DNA of 64,000 bases from Streptomyces sp. LUP47B (lineage in GTDB: Bacteria > Actinomycetota > Actinomycetes > Streptomycetales > Streptomycetaceae), in contig NZ_MJAH01000004.1 in assembly GCF_001746295.1 (NCBI RefSeq), positions 124,001 through 188,000 of the forward strand, given 5' to 3'. The notes under the pieces are model-generated. The model searched no databases and was not told the DNA's origin. It saw only the letters and a list, made by a program, of their open reading frames with translations. Shown piece by piece: positions 26,670 to 35,658 of this stretch. Both the position numbers and the translations under genes were made by a program. The stretch's first letter is position 1. The number at the start of each line of letters is the position of its first letter.

Positions 26670-28191
26670 GGTACTCGGTGATCAGCGCGCCCCCGACGTA
26701 CCGGACACGGGAGGCAACGAAGTGCTCGGCCAGCACCCGCCGTTTCGTCTCCTCCTGCGGTGTCCGGTCCAGCGGCTGCCCCGCCGGATCCCCTACGGCG
26801 ACGATCCGTTCCGTCACCAGCATGCGGGCGCGGATCACCGGGGCGGGAGCCTCGGTGCCGTAGAGGGTGCCCGACGCAGCCGGGCCGCGGTCCAGGGCCA
26901 GGTCGCGCAGCTGCCGTACCGAGCCCGGGTCGGCCAGTGACCACACCCGGCGGCGGGACGGCATGTAGACGACACCCTCGGCGTGCGTGGTACTCAGCGC
27001 CCGGCTGATCGCCGTGGCGTCGTCGGTGCGGCTCTGCGGGGTGCGCAACTGGAGGGTGACCGGTAGCAGTGCGAGCACGGCCGCGGCCATGGCGAGGCCC
27101 CGGGTCCGGCCCAGCCGGTCGAGCGCCGCGCCGACCAGGAGGGCCGTGCCGGCGTGGCCGTAGAGGACATAGCGGTCGAGGTAGAGCGGCTTCAGCGGGG
27201 TCAGCAGGATCAGCGTCAGGGCGGGCAGGATCACGAGGGGGAGGGCCAGGCGGGGCACGGGGCCGCGTCGGAGCGGGACGGCGCAGGTCAGGGCCAGTGC
27301 GCTCACTCCGGCGAAGCCCAGCAGCGCACCCGCTCCCAGGCCGCCGATCCACTTCACCTGGTCCGACTGGCGCATGCTCTGCGCGGACAGGGGAGCCAGG
27401 CAGGTGCAGACCGCGAGAGCGACACGGAGGGCGGCGCGGCGGGCCGGTCTCGGTAGGGCCAACAGGTGCGCGGGCAGGGCCAGGACGGCGAACTCGTGCA
27501 GCAGACAGGCGGTGAGCAGGACCGCGCCGTAGGCCGCCCAGGCTCCGGGCGTACGGCGGTCCGCGGCCCGCACCAGCAGGTACGTCGCCACCACGATCAG
27601 CGCACAGACGACGGCGTACGAACGGCCCTCCTGTGCGTAGCGCTGTACCGGCGGGAGCACGGCGAAGGTGATCCCGGCCAGGAGCCCGGCGCGGGATCCG
27701 GCGAGGCGCCGACCCAGTAGCGCCAGGGTGCCGGCTGCCGCCGCGGTCGCCAGCACCGACGGCAGGCGCAGCACGAGCAGGGGGTCCATGTCGCCGCACA
27801 GACGGAACAGGGCGTGCATGAGCAGGTAGTACAGGCCGTGCACCGCGTCGACGTGCCCCAGCGTCCTCCACAGGTCCGGCAGGGAGCGCCCCGCCATGTC
27901 GTACGTCACCACCTCGTCCCGCCAGATGCTGCCGCCGCGCCGGATGCCCCACAGGCCGAGGGCGAGGGAGAGGGCGGCGGGGACGAGCGCGAGCCCGGGC
28001 CGCCTGGCGGAGGGCGCGGTCCTGGACGTCGCGGGTGGCAACCGAACCGGCCGTAGCAGGGGTCCTGGTGAGTGTGTGGTGGCGATGACCGACTCCGGTG
28101 CGTGGCGGGAGCAAGGGGCCCGGTGAGTGGGGGTGCACCGACGAGTCCAGGGGCCGGAGGATTGTTGGGCAGCCCCGAATCGGCGGGCCAA
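26449..28191 (-). CDS. GT39-like membrane glycosyltransferase with antisense-overlapping tail
   Basis: This 580-residue frame has about ten hydrophobic segments. The GT39/ArnT signature follows the first: RGGSIWRDEVVTYD, with the acidic pair typical of polyprenyl-phosphate-sugar transferases, then HGLYYLLMHALFRL. The family moves sugars from lipid carriers at the outer membrane face. The start is uncertain: TTG at 28191 is the longest, and the first transmembrane helix begins near residue 67, so a later TTG near 28040 is possible. The recognisable fold ends at ALITEYLNRS (about nt 26666). The last ~70 residues are Pro/Arg/His-rich and antisense to the methyltransferase, so the original stop was probably lost. 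Confidence 0.72.
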   Translation of the reverse strand: MARRFGAAQQSSGPWTRRCTPTHRAPCSRHAPESVIATTHSPGPLLRPVRLPPATSRTAPSARRPGLALVPAALSLALGLWGIRRGGSIWRDEVVTYDMAGRSLPDLWRTLGHVDAVHGLYYLLMHALFRLCGDMDPLLVLRLPSVLATAAAAGTLALLGRRLAGSRAGLLAGITFAVLPPVQRYAQEGRSYAVVCALIVVATYLLVRAADRRTPGAWAAYGAVLLTACLLHEFAVLALPAHLLALPRPARRAALRVALAVCTCLAPLSAQSMRQSDQVKWIGGLGAGALLGFAGVSALALTCAVPLRRGPVPRLALPLVILPALTLILLTPLKPLYLDRYVLYGHAGTALLVGAALDRLGRTRGLAMAAAVLALLPVTLQLRTPQSRTDDATAISRALSTTHAEGVVYMPSRRRVWSLADPGSVRQLRDLALDRGPAASGTLYGTEAPAPVIRARMLVTERIVAVGDPAGQPLDRTPQEETKRRVLAEHFVASRVRYVGGALITEYLNRSAQPCAPCAPPARTHPPGDAHSPHLQDRATGRACHGRPRPDARQNRPAATRATRRCTHGPDRSSAPEDPA

Positions 28192-28251
28192 TCAATTCGC
28201 GGGGGCGGTCGTCGACGTGCGGGACGGCTGTGAGCGAAGGGGGAGAGGCAC

Positions 28252-31200
28252 ATGGGGCGCCGGGAGAAGCCGCTTGATCCGGGGGCGGGGGCCGTGCAGC
28301 GGTTCGCGTTCGAGATGCGCAAGCTGCGCGACGAGGCGGGCAGCCCCACCTACCGCGCCATGGCGGCCCGCGCCGGCTATTCGGCACCCACCCTGTCCGC
28401 CGCCGCGGCCGGTGAACGGCTGCCGACCCTGCCGGTGCTCCTCGCCTATGTCGCCGCGTGCGACGGCGATCCGGGGGAGTGGGAGCGACGGTGGCGGGCG
28501 ACGGCCGCCGACTCGGCCGACGCGCGTGCGGTCGAGGTCGACGAGGAGGGCAGCCCCTATCCGGGGCTCGCCCGTTTCGAGACGGCGGACGGGGAGCATT
28601 TCCACGGCCGCGACGACCTGATCGCCGAACTCGTCGGACTCACCGCCGTCAAGCGGTTCGTGGCGGTGGTCGGGGCGAGCGGCAGCGGCAAGTCCTCACT
28701 CCTGCGGGCGGGGTTGATACCGGCGCTCCGGGCTCCCTCGGCGGGGAGGGGCACGGACCTCGCCGCCATCCGTCTGCTCACCCCGGGCGCCCGTCCCCTC
28801 CGCACCCACGAGGCGCTCTTCACCCCGCACGACGGTCCCGGCGACACCCTCCTCGTCGTCGACCAGTTCGAGGAGGTCTTCACGCTCGGTGCCGACGCCG
28901 GGGACCGCACCTTCTTCCTGGGGGAGTTGCTCGCTGCCCTCGACCCGGCGTCACGGCTGCGCGTGGTGATCGCCGTGCGGGCCGACTTCTACGGCCGGTG
29001 CGCCGAACACGGGCCGCTCGCCGAGGCGTTGCGGGACTCCACGCTGCTCGTCGGACCCATGCCGCCAACCGCGCTGCGGGAGGCCGTGGTGCGCCCCGCC
29101 GCCGCTCAACGGCTTGTCGTGGAAAGGGCGTTGACCGCGCGGATCGTCGCGGACGTGGCCGGTGAACCGGGCGGACTGCCGCTGATGGCCCACGCCTTGC
29201 GCGAGGTCTGGCGCCGGCGCACCGGCAAGACCCTCACCCTCGCCGCCTACGAGGCCGTCGGTGGCGTCCGCGGCGCCGTCGCGCACACCGCGGAGGCCGT
29301 ACACGCCCGGTGCGTCCCCGCCGAGGCCGTCGCGCTGCGCCGCCTGTTGCTACGGCTGGTGAACCCCGGCGACGGCACCGAGGACACCCGGCGGCCCGTG
29401 GACCGCGCGGAACTCGACGCGGACGGGACGACGGCCCGTGTCCTGGAGCTGCTGGTGCGCAGCCGGCTGCTGACGGTCGACGGCACCACCGTCGACCTCG
29501 CCCACGAGGCCCTTCTCGGCGCCTGGCCGCGGCTGCGAGGCTGGCTGGACGAGGACCGCGAACGGCTGCGCCTGCACCGCGCGCTCACCGAAGCCGCCCT
29601 CACCTGGGACGTGTTGGGACGGGACCCGGGCGCGCTGTACCGGGGGACGCGGCTGACACAGGCCCGCGAGACCTTCGGCGACAACGGCGACGGTGGGGAT
29701 GTCGGTGAACTGAACCGGCTCGAGCGCGACTTCCTGGCCGCGAGCGTCGAGACATACGAACGAGGCCGGCGTGCCGCGACCCGCGCCGCCCGCCGCCTGC
29801 GCACCCTGACCGGAGCGCTCGCCGTGCTGCTGGTCCTGGCCGTGGTCGCGGGCGCGGCCGCCTGGCGGCAGAGCGGGGTCAGTGCCCGGCAGCGCGACGA
29901 GGCGGAGGCCCGGCGGGCCGCGGCCCTGGTGGAGACCCTGCGCGAGGGCGACCCGCGCACCGCGATGCGCCTGGCCGTGGCCGCCTGGCGGACCGCCGAC
30001 CTGCCCGAGACCCGCGAGGCACTGCGCACGGCCGCCGCACAGAGCGAGCGGGACGTGTTCACCGAGCCCGAGGAGGGGGACGCGCGGGCCATGAACGCGC
30101 CCTCCTGGCTCAGCCGGGACGGGCGGATCCTGTCGACGGTGGTGCACGACAAGGTCGTCCAGTGGAACGTGCCCACGCACCGCAGAATCCGGTCCGTGCG
30201 GCTCCCGGGCCTGTCCGAGGGCGTGACCGACGTCAGCGAGGACGGGCGCTTCGTCGCCTACACGACGTTCGACGGCACCGGCCTGCTGGTCGGCGGCCTC
30301 GCGGACGGCAGCACGTACCGGCTGCCGATCGGCTCCTGGCGGGACGTCGACGTCCGGTTCGCTCCGGACGGGAGCACCCTGCTCGTACGGCGACTCGTCC
30401 ACGGCGCGACCGACTCGCGGGCCACGCTGGAGGTGTGGGACGTGGTGCGGCAGCGGGTGCGCTTCCGGTACGAACGGGGCAGCGGCGACGGCCCGTTGCC
30501 CGCCCGGAGTCCCGACGGCCGCTACCTCGCGTGGTGCACGGACCAGGGCGGACAGCTGCGCGTCCTCGACACCGGCGAGCCGCGCCCCGCCGCCACCACG
30601 GTGCCCGCCGCGACCGGACGGGCGGTGTGCCGGGGCGACGAACTCACCTTCACCGCCGACAGCCGGGCCGTGGCGAGCGTCACCGACGGCGGTGTCGTCA
30701 CCTGGGATGTCCGCACCGGACGGGAACGGCCCCGGCTGCCCCTGGCCGGTGGCGGATACCGCGTGGAGTTCGCCGGTGACTACGCCCTGACCTGGACCCT
30801 GGGTTCCCTCGCCCTCTGGCGCCCCGACCTGCCGGACCCCGCTGACGACAGCGTGCGCGAGCCGCTGCTCACCTTCCCTCTCGACTCGTCGGCGGTGGGC
30901 GACCTGCGTCTGGACCTCGACGCGGGAGTGCTGCGCTACCGGGAACAGGGCCGGACCAGTTCGGTGCACACCCTCTCGCTCCAGGGACTGACCGGCACCG
31001 CATGGCGGGACCGGGCGGCGCAGACCGCCGCGTTCGACAGCCGGGGCCGGCCGACGCGGGCGAGGAAGGCCCCGGTGGTCGACCGGCGGGACACCGTCAC
31101 CGCGGACCCGGCCGGCCGCACCGCGCTGACCTCGGAGGGCACGCTCGTCAGCGTCTCGACGGGCAAGCGGCTCCAGGGAGTCAGGGGAGTTGAGGGCGAG

Positions 31201-31662
31201 GACTATCTCACCGACGGCGCCTTCAGCCCCGACGGCCGGTACCTCGCCGCCGCCGACGTCCGCGGCCGCCTCACCCTGTGGGACGCGCACAGCTGGCGCA
31301 GACTGGCCGTCCTGAGAACGGGTGGCTCCAACCTCCACGGTCCGGCGCTCGGCTTCTCCGCCGACGGCGCCCTGGTCGCCGCGAGCGACCCCGACGGAGT
31401 GGTGAACGTCTGGGAGACGGCCACGCCCGCTCTGCCCCCCGCCTCCCTGCCCGCGGGGGACTCCCCGGTGCTCGCCCTCGGATTCGCCCGGGACGGCGGA
31501 GAGTTGCACATCGCCACACCCCATCTGACCGACCGGGCCCTCCCGTCGGCCCCGGGACGGGTCGCGCGGAGTGTGTGCGCCCGGGTGTCGACGGGTCTCA
31601 CCGAGGGGGAGTGGCGGCGCTACTTCCCGTCCGCCGACTACCGCCGCTCCTGCGGCCCTTGA
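28252..31662 (+). CDS. HTH-nSTAND NTPase with WD40 repeats
   Basis: The 1136-residue protein has an N-terminal XRE-like HTH (about 12-75; MAARAGYSAPTLSAAAAGER). EEGSPYPGLARFE, typical of nSTAND1 NTPases, leads into Walker A GASGSGKSSLL (about 142) and Walker B LLVVDQFEEVF (about 201). A GGLPLMAHALREVW motif follows. One transmembrane helix lies near 520-540. The C-terminal half forms WD40-like propeller repeats (LSRDGRILSTVVHDKVVQWN; FSPDGRYLAAADVRGRLTLW). STAND proteins are ligand-gated oligomerising switches for regulation, apoptosis-like death or phage defence. No effector domain is visible, and the HTH could give DNA binding. GGGAGAGG precedes the ATG. Confidence 0.88.
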   Translation: MGRREKPLDPGAGAVQRFAFEMRKLRDEAGSPTYRAMAARAGYSAPTLSAAAAGERLPTLPVLLAYVAACDGDPGEWERRWRATAADSADARAVEVDEEGSPYPGLARFETADGEHFHGRDDLIAELVGLTAVKRFVAVVGASGSGKSSLLRAGLIPALRAPSAGRGTDLAAIRLLTPGARPLRTHEALFTPHDGPGDTLLVVDQFEEVFTLGADAGDRTFFLGELLAALDPASRLRVVIAVRADFYGRCAEHGPLAEALRDSTLLVGPMPPTALREAVVRPAAAQRLVVERALTARIVADVAGEPGGLPLMAHALREVWRRRTGKTLTLAAYEAVGGVRGAVAHTAEAVHARCVPAEAVALRRLLLRLVNPGDGTEDTRRPVDRAELDADGTTARVLELLVRSRLLTVDGTTVDLAHEALLGAWPRLRGWLDEDRERLRLHRALTEAALTWDVLGRDPGALYRGTRLTQARETFGDNGDGGDVGELNRLERDFLAASVETYERGRRAATRAARRLRTLTGALAVLLVLAVVAGAAAWRQSGVSARQRDEAEARRAAALVETLREGDPRTAMRLAVAAWRTADLPETREALRTAAAQSERDVFTEPEEGDARAMNAPSWLSRDGRILSTVVHDKVVQWNVPTHRRIRSVRLPGLSEGVTDVSEDGRFVAYTTFDGTGLLVGGLADGSTYRLPIGSWRDVDVRFAPDGSTLLVRRLVHGATDSRATLEVWDVVRQRVRFRYERGSGDGPLPARSPDGRYLAWCTDQGGQLRVLDTGEPRPAATTVPAATGRAVCRGDELTFTADSRAVASVTDGGVVTWDVRTGRERPRLPLAGGGYRVEFAGDYALTWTLGSLALWRPDLPDPADDSVREPLLTFPLDSSAVGDLRLDLDAGVLRYREQGRTSSVHTLSLQGLTGTAWRDRAAQTAAFDSRGRPTRARKAPVVDRRDTVTADPAGRTALTSEGTLVSVSTGKRLQGVRGVEGEDYLTDGAFSPDGRYLAAADVRGRLTLWDAHSWRRLAVLRTGGSNLHGPALGFSADGALVAASDPDGVVNVWETATPALPPASLPAGDSPVLALGFARDGGELHIATPHLTDRALPSAPGRVARSVCARVSTGLTEGEWRRYFPSADYRRSCGP

Positions 31663-31688
31663 CTTCGAGAACGCTTCAACTGATGTAC
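31659..31688 (+). promoter_or_regulatory. Possible promoter of the short-chain dehydrogenase gene
   Basis: TTGACT at 31659-31664 is followed after 18 nt by ATGTAC (31683-31688), close to sigma-70-like spacing. It begins at the stop codon of the STAND gene and lies about 45 nt before the ATG. It is a weak match in the -10 hexamer. Confidence 0.3.
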
Positions 31689-31731
31689 TCCCTGCCATCC
31701 ACGGGATCGCAGCGGAACACAGGGGGAAGCC

Positions 31732-32436
31732 ATGTCCGACGACTCACCGGTCGCGCTCATCACCGGCGGCGGCAGCGGAATCGGTGCCGCGGTCGCACGG
31801 CAACTGCTCGACGCGGGGCACCGGGTGGCCGTCACCGGGCGGGGCGAGCCGCGCCTGCGTGCCTTCGCCGAGGAACTCGGCGACCCGGACGGCCTGTTGA
31901 CGTTCGTCGGCAACGCCGCCGAGTACGGGGACGTCAGGGCCGCGGTCGACGGCACGCTCAAGGAGTTCGGCCGACTGGACACGGTCGTCGCCAACGCGGG
32001 GTTCGCCACCCATGACACCGTCGCCGGGGGCGACCCCGCCGGCTGGACCGAGATGGTGCTGACCAATGTGCTCGGCCCCGCCCTCCTCATCCGCGCCTCC
32101 ATCGACGCGCTCAAGGAGACCCGCGGCCGGATCGTGCTGATCGGCAGCGTCGCCGGGTTCATCCACGGGCCGGGCAACATCTACGGGGCGACGAAGTGGG
32201 CGGTGACCGGGCTCGCCGAGAACGCCCGCCGTGAGGTCACCGAGTTCGGTGTCGGCGTCACCCTGGTGGCGCCCGGCCGGGTGGAGACGCCGTTCTGGGA
32301 CGGCTACGGCAGCCTTCCGCCCGGCCACCTGCTCACCGCCGACCAGATCGCCGACTCGGTGGTGTGGGCCGTACGGCAGCCGGAGGGCGTCGACATCAAC
32401 ACCGTCGTCGTACGGCCGATCGGACAGCCCGTCTGA
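31732..32436 (+). CDS. Short-chain dehydrogenase/reductase
   Basis: The 234-residue protein has the N-terminal cofactor motif ALITGGGSGIGAAVA and the structural VANAG. The catalytic Ser is in LIGSVAG and the YxxxK pair in NIYGATKWAVTG. It is a classical SDR using NAD(P)H; the TGRGEPRLR segment after the second strand suggests NADPH preference (Arg near the ribose phosphate). The substrate is unknown. It ends at a strong bidirectional terminator shared with the convergent aldo/keto reductase. Confidence 0.93.
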   Translation: MSDDSPVALITGGGSGIGAAVARQLLDAGHRVAVTGRGEPRLRAFAEELGDPDGLLTFVGNAAEYGDVRAAVDGTLKEFGRLDTVVANAGFATHDTVAGGDPAGWTEMVLTNVLGPALLIRASIDALKETRGRIVLIGSVAGFIHGPGNIYGATKWAVTGLAENARREVTEFGVGVTLVAPGRVETPFWDGYGSLPPGHLLTADQIADSVVWAVRQPEGVDINTVVVRPIGQPV

Positions 32437-32471
32437 CGTACGGAGCGGACCGGCGGACGCCGGACACACGA

Positions 32472-32516
32472 CGGCCGGCGGTGCGGCCCCTACGACAGGG
32501 ACCGCACCGCCGGCCG
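32472..32516. terminator. Strong bidirectional hairpin between SDR and aldo/keto reductase
   Basis: The 15-nt arm at 32472-32486 pairs perfectly with CCGCACCGCCGGCCG at 32502-32516. One mismatch and three more G-C pairs continue inside, leaving a short loop. It sits 35 nt after one stop codon and 14 nt from the other, between convergent genes. Confidence 0.88.
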
Positions 32517-32530
32517 AAACGGTGTTGCCG

Positions 32531-33367
32531 TCAGGCGGCGTTGAACGTCGACGGGTCCGGGCCCAGACGCCGGTCCTCGTTGAGCGCGCTGATCGCCGCC
32601 AGGTCCTCGTCGTCCAGACTGAAGTCGAAGACCTCGATGTTCTCCTTGATCCGGGACGGGGTCACGGACTTCGGGATCACGACATTGCCGAGCTGGAGGT
32701 GCCAGCGCAGCACGACCTGGGCCGGAGTGCGGTCGTGCTTCTGGGCGATGGCCACGATGGCCGGGACCTCCAGGAGACCCTTGCCGGAGCCGAGCGGCGA
32801 CCACGCCTCGGTGGCGATGCCCTGCTCCGCGTGGTACTCACGGGCCGCGTGCTGCTGAAGATGCGGGTGCAGCTCGATCTGGTCGACGGCCGGGATGACG
32901 GACGTCTCGGCGATCAGCCGCTCCAGGTGGTCGGGCTCGAAGTTGGAGACGCCGATGGCCCGGATCCGGCCGTCGGCGTGCAGCTTCTCGAACGCCTTGT
33001 AGCTGTCGACGTACAGGTCACGGGAGGGCGTGGGCCAGTGGATCAGGTACAGGTCCACGTAGTCCAGGCCGAGCTTCGCCAGCGAGGTGTCGAAGGCGCG
33101 CAGGGTCGAGTCGTAGCCCTGGTCGCTGTTCCAGAGCTTGGTGGTGACGAAGATGTCCTCGCGGGCGACTCCGGACGAGGCGATGCCCTTTCCGGTGCCC
33201 TCTTCATTGCCGTAGATCGCCGCTGTGTCGATGCTGCGGTACCCGGCCTCGAGCGCCGTGGCGACCGCGCGCTCGGCCTCGTCGTCCGGCACCTGCCAGA
33301 CGCCGAAACCCAGCTTGGGCATCTCGACGCCGTTGTTGAGGATGATCGGGGGGACCTTGCTGCTCAC
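32531..33367 (-). CDS. Aldo/keto reductase
   Basis: The start is taken as GTG 33367 (VSSKVPPIILNNGVEMPKLG), giving 278 residues, the usual length. An ATG 48 nt upstream would add an atypical tail. AKR motifs are clear: FGVWQV, SIDTAAIYGNEEGTGKGIA (catalytic Asp and Tyr), TTKLWNSDQG (Lys), YLIHWPTP (His) and IPKSVTPSRIKENIEVFDF for NADPH binding. It resembles the 2,5-diketo-D-gluconate/methylglyoxal reductase group. The physiological substrate is not evident. Confidence 0.93.
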   Translation of the reverse strand: MSSKVPPIILNNGVEMPKLGFGVWQVPDDEAERAVATALEAGYRSIDTAAIYGNEEGTGKGIASSGVAREDIFVTTKLWNSDQGYDSTLRAFDTSLAKLGLDYVDLYLIHWPTPSRDLYVDSYKAFEKLHADGRIRAIGVSNFEPDHLERLIAETSVIPAVDQIELHPHLQQHAAREYHAEQGIATEAWSPLGSGKGLLEVPAIVAIAQKHDRTPAQVVLRWHLQLGNVVIPKSVTPSRIKENIEVFDFSLDDEDLAAISALNEDRRLGPDPSTFNAA

Positions 33368-33671
33368 GAGCTCTTGATCCTTACGGTTGTCGTCAGGTGG
33401 TGCTCCCATCGTCAACGATCACGAGCTGTGATGCATTCCTGACCGGAGAATCCGTCCGAACTGACCCGCGAGTCAGTGGGCGATGGCTGAAGTTGGCCGG
33501 AAATGCATCCGACCTCTTCGGTACAGACCATTGACCCTCGACGGTCCTGCCGCGACTCTGGATCGCGCCAACGGGCGGAATCCTGAACTCAGTTCACGGA
33601 TATGAATCCGCCCATGGCTTTCATCCGATGTTTCCGTGTCTGTGTCTCCTGGCTCACGGAGAGGGAGGAAC
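33368..33671. other. 304-nt regulatory gap before the secreted glycan operon
   Basis: No coding sequence is seen. The gap is less G/C-rich than its flanks and should hold the divergent promoters of the aldo/keto reductase and the GH105-led operon. The clearest signals are the palindrome at 33584-33596 and flanking GGGCGGA (33573-33579) / TCCGCCC (33607-33613) arms. GGGAGGAA just before 33672 is the ribosome site. Confidence 0.6.
33584..33596 (+). promoter_or_regulatory. Palindrome TGAACTCAGTTCA, candidate operator of the glycan operon
   Basis: This is a perfect 13-bp palindrome around a central C, 76 nt upstream of the first gene of the five-gene secreted operon. Odd-length, spacer-free symmetry of this kind is common for operators of dimeric sugar regulators. 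No regulator gene is adjacent, so the protein would be encoded elsewhere. Confidence 0.45.
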
Positions 33672-34850
33672 ATGAGACGCCGTCGTCTCCGCACGGCCCT
33701 GACGACCCTTGCGCTCGCCGCCGCCACCTTGGTCACCCTGCCGGCCGCCGCACCCCCGCCCACCAGCTCCCCGAACGGCCCGTCCCCGGACCGGGACTGG
33801 TCCGTGGCCATGGTCGAGTCGACCATGGCCCGCTACACGCCGACCAGCATCGGTGGTTGGTCCTACCCGGTCGGCCTCTACCTCTACGGCCAGTACCTCG
33901 CGTACGAGCGCACCCATGACACCCGCTACCTGACCTACATCAAGGACTACGTCGACCGCTTCGTGAAGAGCGACGGCTCGATCGGCCAGTCCTTCAACAG
34001 CCTGGACAGCATGCAGGCCGGCCGGCTCCTGGTGATCCTGCACCACGAGACGGGCCAGGACCGCTACCGCAAGGCGGCGAAGAAGATCGTCGACCGCCTG
34101 GCCACTTATCCCCGCACGAGCGACGGTGGCTTCTGGCACGCCGACACCGCGAGCCGCGCCCACCAACTCTGGGCGGACGGCGTCTACATGGTGAACCCGT
34201 TCCTCGTCGAGTACGGAGAGGAGTTCGGCGACAGCTCGTACACCGACGACGAGGCCGCGAAACAGCTCGCCGTCTACGGCAGCCACCTGCAGGTCGCGAA
34301 CGGACTGCTCGAGCACGCCTACGACGAGTCGAAGAGCGCCGGCTGGGCCGACCCGGGCACCGGGCTCGCCCCCGAGCACTGGTGCCGTGCGGTCGGCTGG
34401 TACTCCATGGCGATCGTCGGCGTGCTGGACGGCATTCCGCAGCGCCACCCCCGCCGGGCCCAGCTGCTCGGCGTCTTCCGCAAGCTGGCGGCCGGCCTGG
34501 AGAAGTACCAGGACCCGGCGACCGGCCGCTGGTTCCAGGTGATCGACAAGGGCGCCCGCGGCGACAACTGGACCGAGACGTCCTGCTCCAGCATGTTCAC
34601 CTACGCCCTCTCGCGCGGCGCCCAACAGGGATATCTGGACGAGCATTTCAAGGCCGTCGCACACCGCGGCTACCAGGGCGTGCTCGCCAAGCTCTCGGTC
34701 GGCTCCGACGGGCGCACGAACCTCGCCGACATCTCCATCGGCACCAACGTCGGCGACTACGCGTACTACATCGCTCGCGACCGGGCCACCAACGACTTCC
34801 ACGGCCTGGGCGCCTTCCTGATCATGAACGAACAACTGCGAGGTGATTAG
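33672..34850 (+). CDS. Secreted GH105 unsaturated rhamnogalacturonyl/glucuronyl hydrolase
   Basis: The start is ATG with GGGAGGAA 5 nt upstream, giving 392 residues. A signal peptide covers about 1-29. The alpha/alpha-barrel GH105 motifs are visible: SYPVGLYLYGQYLAYERT, LDSMQAGRLLVILHHET, GGFWHADTASRAHQLWADGV (with its Asp) and RAVGWYSMAIVGVLDGIPQR. YYIARDRATNDFHGLGAFLI closes the protein. These enzymes hydrate and release the 4,5-unsaturated uronic acid left by pectin or rhamnogalacturonan lyases such as the PL11 enzyme at 13467. Most characterised GH105 enzymes are cytoplasmic, so export is notable. The next gene begins 4 nt after its stop. Confidence 0.92.
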   Translation: MRRRRLRTALTTLALAAATLVTLPAAAPPPTSSPNGPSPDRDWSVAMVESTMARYTPTSIGGWSYPVGLYLYGQYLAYERTHDTRYLTYIKDYVDRFVKSDGSIGQSFNSLDSMQAGRLLVILHHETGQDRYRKAAKKIVDRLATYPRTSDGGFWHADTASRAHQLWADGVYMVNPFLVEYGEEFGDSSYTDDEAAKQLAVYGSHLQVANGLLEHAYDESKSAGWADPGTGLAPEHWCRAVGWYSMAIVGVLDGIPQRHPRRAQLLGVFRKLAAGLEKYQDPATGRWFQVIDKGARGDNWTETSCSSMFTYALSRGAQQGYLDEHFKAVAHRGYQGVLAKLSVGSDGRTNLADISIGTNVGDYAYYIARDRATNDFHGLGAFLIMNEQLRGD

Positions 34851-34854
34851 TGTC

Positions 34855-35646
34855 ATGAACACATCCAGAAGGTCGCTGCTGGGCGCCGCGCTCGGCGGTG
34901 CCACGGCGGCCGCGGTCGGTCTGCCGACGGCGACCACCGCCCACGCCGCCTCCTGGCAGCAGAAGTGGGCCCCCTCCGCGAGCGGCGACGGCCTCGGCGC
35001 CTTCGAGACGATCGAGGACGACCGCGCCGACTCGCACTCCGCCGGGCAGCCGCACATCTACGCCACCGGCAACAACTGGCGCTTCGACATGCACACCGTC
35101 GACCGCGACACCTCGACCGACCGCCAGCGCCAGGAGGTCACAGGCCTGCGCAACGGCAGCGGAAGCAACTACCTGAAGTGGACGAAGGGCCAGACCTGGC
35201 GGGTCACCTACTCGATGTACATCCCGAGCTCCCTGAAGGCGACCACCACCTTCACCCACATCATGCAGATGAAGCAGCCCGGCAGCGGCACCTCGCCGAT
35301 CGTCGTGCAGTCCCTGCGCCGGGTGAACGGCAAGCAGACCATCGAGCTGAAACTCGCCATCGACGACATCCTCGTCGGCCGCACCGACCTGGACCCGCTG
35401 CACGACAAGTGGACCGACGTCGACTTCCAGATCAAGGTCGGCGACGGCTCGGCGGGTTCGGTCCGCTGGATCCTCAAGTCCGCAGGCTCGACCGTCATTG
35501 ACGCGTCGAAGACCGGTGTCGACACCTTCCTGGCCGACCGGGTCCGCCCGAAGTGGGGCATCTACCGCTCCCTCGGCGACACCTCCGGCTCTCTCCAGAA
35601 CACCTACCTGCTGCTCAGCAACCTCCGCGGCTACCAACTGGTCTGA
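34855..35646 (+). CDS. Tat-exported protein of unknown family, possible jelly-roll polysaccharide lyase
   Basis: The start is ATG 34855, 9 nt after GAGGTG, which overlaps the end of the GH105 gene; it gives 263 residues. MNTSRRSLLGAALGGATAAA is a twin-arginine signal peptide. The mature part is rich in beta strands (TWRVTYSMYIPSSL, FTHIMQMKQPGSGT, SPIVVQSLRRVNGKQTIELK, TDVDFQIKVGDGSAGSVRW), like concanavalin-type jelly rolls found in several lyase families. NWRFDMHTVDRDTSTDRQRQ with its Arg/Asp cluster could be catalytic. I do not recognise the family. Its position between GH105 and GH28 implies a role on the same glycan. Confidence 0.6.
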   Translation: MNTSRRSLLGAALGGATAAAVGLPTATTAHAASWQQKWAPSASGDGLGAFETIEDDRADSHSAGQPHIYATGNNWRFDMHTVDRDTSTDRQRQEVTGLRNGSGSNYLKWTKGQTWRVTYSMYIPSSLKATTTFTHIMQMKQPGSGTSPIVVQSLRRVNGKQTIELKLAIDDILVGRTDLDPLHDKWTDVDFQIKVGDGSAGSVRWILKSAGSTVIDASKTGVDTFLADRVRPKWGIYRSLGDTSGSLQNTYLLLSNLRGYQLV

Positions 35647-35658
35647 GGAGCCGTCACC

